NCBI GenBank assembly: GCA_040386355.1
Contig: JAZKFP010000265.1
Location: forward strand, 1-24,680
Direction of reading: 5' to 3'
DNA from: JAZKFP01 sp040386355
GTDB lineage: Bacteria; Pseudomonadota; Gammaproteobacteria; Pseudomonadales; UBA6940
Length of the DNA stretch: 24,680 nucleotides
Positions within the stretch are counted from its first letter, which is position 1; every line of letters begins with the position of its first letter. Made by a program: the position numbers and the translations under genes. Shown piece after piece: positions 24,278 to 24,680 of this stretch. Under the pieces are notes generated by a model. That model made no database searches. It worked only from the letters and a program-made list of their open reading frames with translations, and was not told the DNA's origin.

Positions 24278-24680
24278 GCTATTTAACCTTTGCTGAAAAT
24301 CGTCCTGGTTATATTCCACTGGGACGTATTGTAAAAGCAAAAGATTTTACCGCGGTAACTACCGCTGAAAACATTATTCAGCAAGCACAGGATCAAGCCG
24401 AAATAATAAAAAAACAAGCTCAATTAGAATTTGAAGCGCAAAAAGCCGCGGGTTATCAAGCCGGACTTGCACTCGCGCAAGAAGAAAAAGTAATGTATTT
24501 AATGGCATTAGAAACGGAATTTAGTCAACGCATTGAAAGTTTTGAACACAAATTAAAAGTAATTTTTCCACAAGCCCTAGATTATTTGATGCAAGAAGTG
24601 GGTGAGTTAAAAGTTTTACAACAATGCGTTGCAAAAAGTATTTCGAATATTGTTCATGAAAAAAGTATTGTGATTAAAGT
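24250..24680 (+). CDS. sctL: T3SS stator/sorting platform protein SctL, cut by the window end
   Basis: SctL holds and controls the SctN ATPase and binds SctQ. The visible 143 residues begin MVRDESQPLGYL. An Ala/Gln/Lys-rich helical stretch (about 40-80; AENIIQQAQDQAEIIKKQA and GYQAGLALAQEEK) is the typical FliH/SctL coiled region, including the GYxxGL motif. The frame is open to the window edge. It overlaps sctK by 28 bp and has GGAG (24238-24241) 8 nt before ATG 24250. sctN and the rest of the cluster are probably beyond the edge. Confidence 0.88.
   Translation, partial: MVRDESQPLGYLTFAENRPGYIPLGRIVKAKDFTAVTTAENIIQQAQDQAEIIKKQAQLEFEAQKAAGYQAGLALAQEEKVMYLMALETEFSQRIESFEHKLKVIFPQALDYLMQEVGELKVLQQCVAKSISNIVHEKSIVIK

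Noticed and set aside
1..24680. CRISPR arrays, tRNA or rRNA genes, insertion sequences with transposase
   Set aside because: No regularly spaced repeats, no cloverleaf-like or rRNA sequence and no transposase motifs were found by eye; the repeats present are dispersed and non-coding.

Overview
The window looks like chromosome from an AT-rich, probably host-associated gammaproteobacterium. The housekeeping genes (rluC, an S49 peptidase, bepA, tusA, trpB-trpA-accD-folC) are of gammaproteobacterial type, and trpBA-accD-folC is the usual order in that class. A Legionellales-like or other intracellular lineage is a guess from base composition plus the secretion genes; no RNA gene in the window fixes the taxonomy.

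Layout. Bases 1-693 carry no convincing gene, only repeats. rluC and an S49 (SppA-type) peptidase follow on the plus strand and end at a bidirectional terminator. Two minus-strand genes (5458-2874) form a small operon. The longer one, 687 aa, has the catalytic signature of the anthrax edema factor/ExoY nucleotidyl cyclase toxins, with K172, H177, K179, D338, D340, H394 and N400 in the expected spacing, set between a Ser-rich N-terminus and an unrecognised C-terminal region. Next come bepA (minus), a TusA-like sulfur carrier, and trpB, trpA, accD and folC (plus), then an outer-membrane barrel protein and a large LuxR-type regulator (both minus).

From 16291 to the right edge is a type III secretion system (T3SS) cluster on the plus strand: an unknown 228-aa gene, sctC (secretin), sctD, a small sctE-like gene, sctI (rod), sctF (needle), sctG-like, sctJ (lipoprotein ring), sctK, and sctL, which is cut by the window end. 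The LuxR-type regulator is divergent from the cluster and is the obvious candidate controller. The ExoY/EF-like cyclase, about 11 kb away, is a plausible effector of this apparatus.

Two dispersed repeat families stand out. Family A (four copies near 183, 7649, 9121 and 13551) has a conserved GCCTGCTCAC...GCGG core around a hairpin whose stem sequence differs between copies while pairing is kept; two copies bracket trpB. Family B (two copies near 16082 and 20472) is a nested palindrome with TTCGCCCCTACA-type ends. Each copy is followed by a 48-bp sequence, 43/48 identical between them, just upstream of a T3SS gene, suggesting a shared promoter or regulatory leader.
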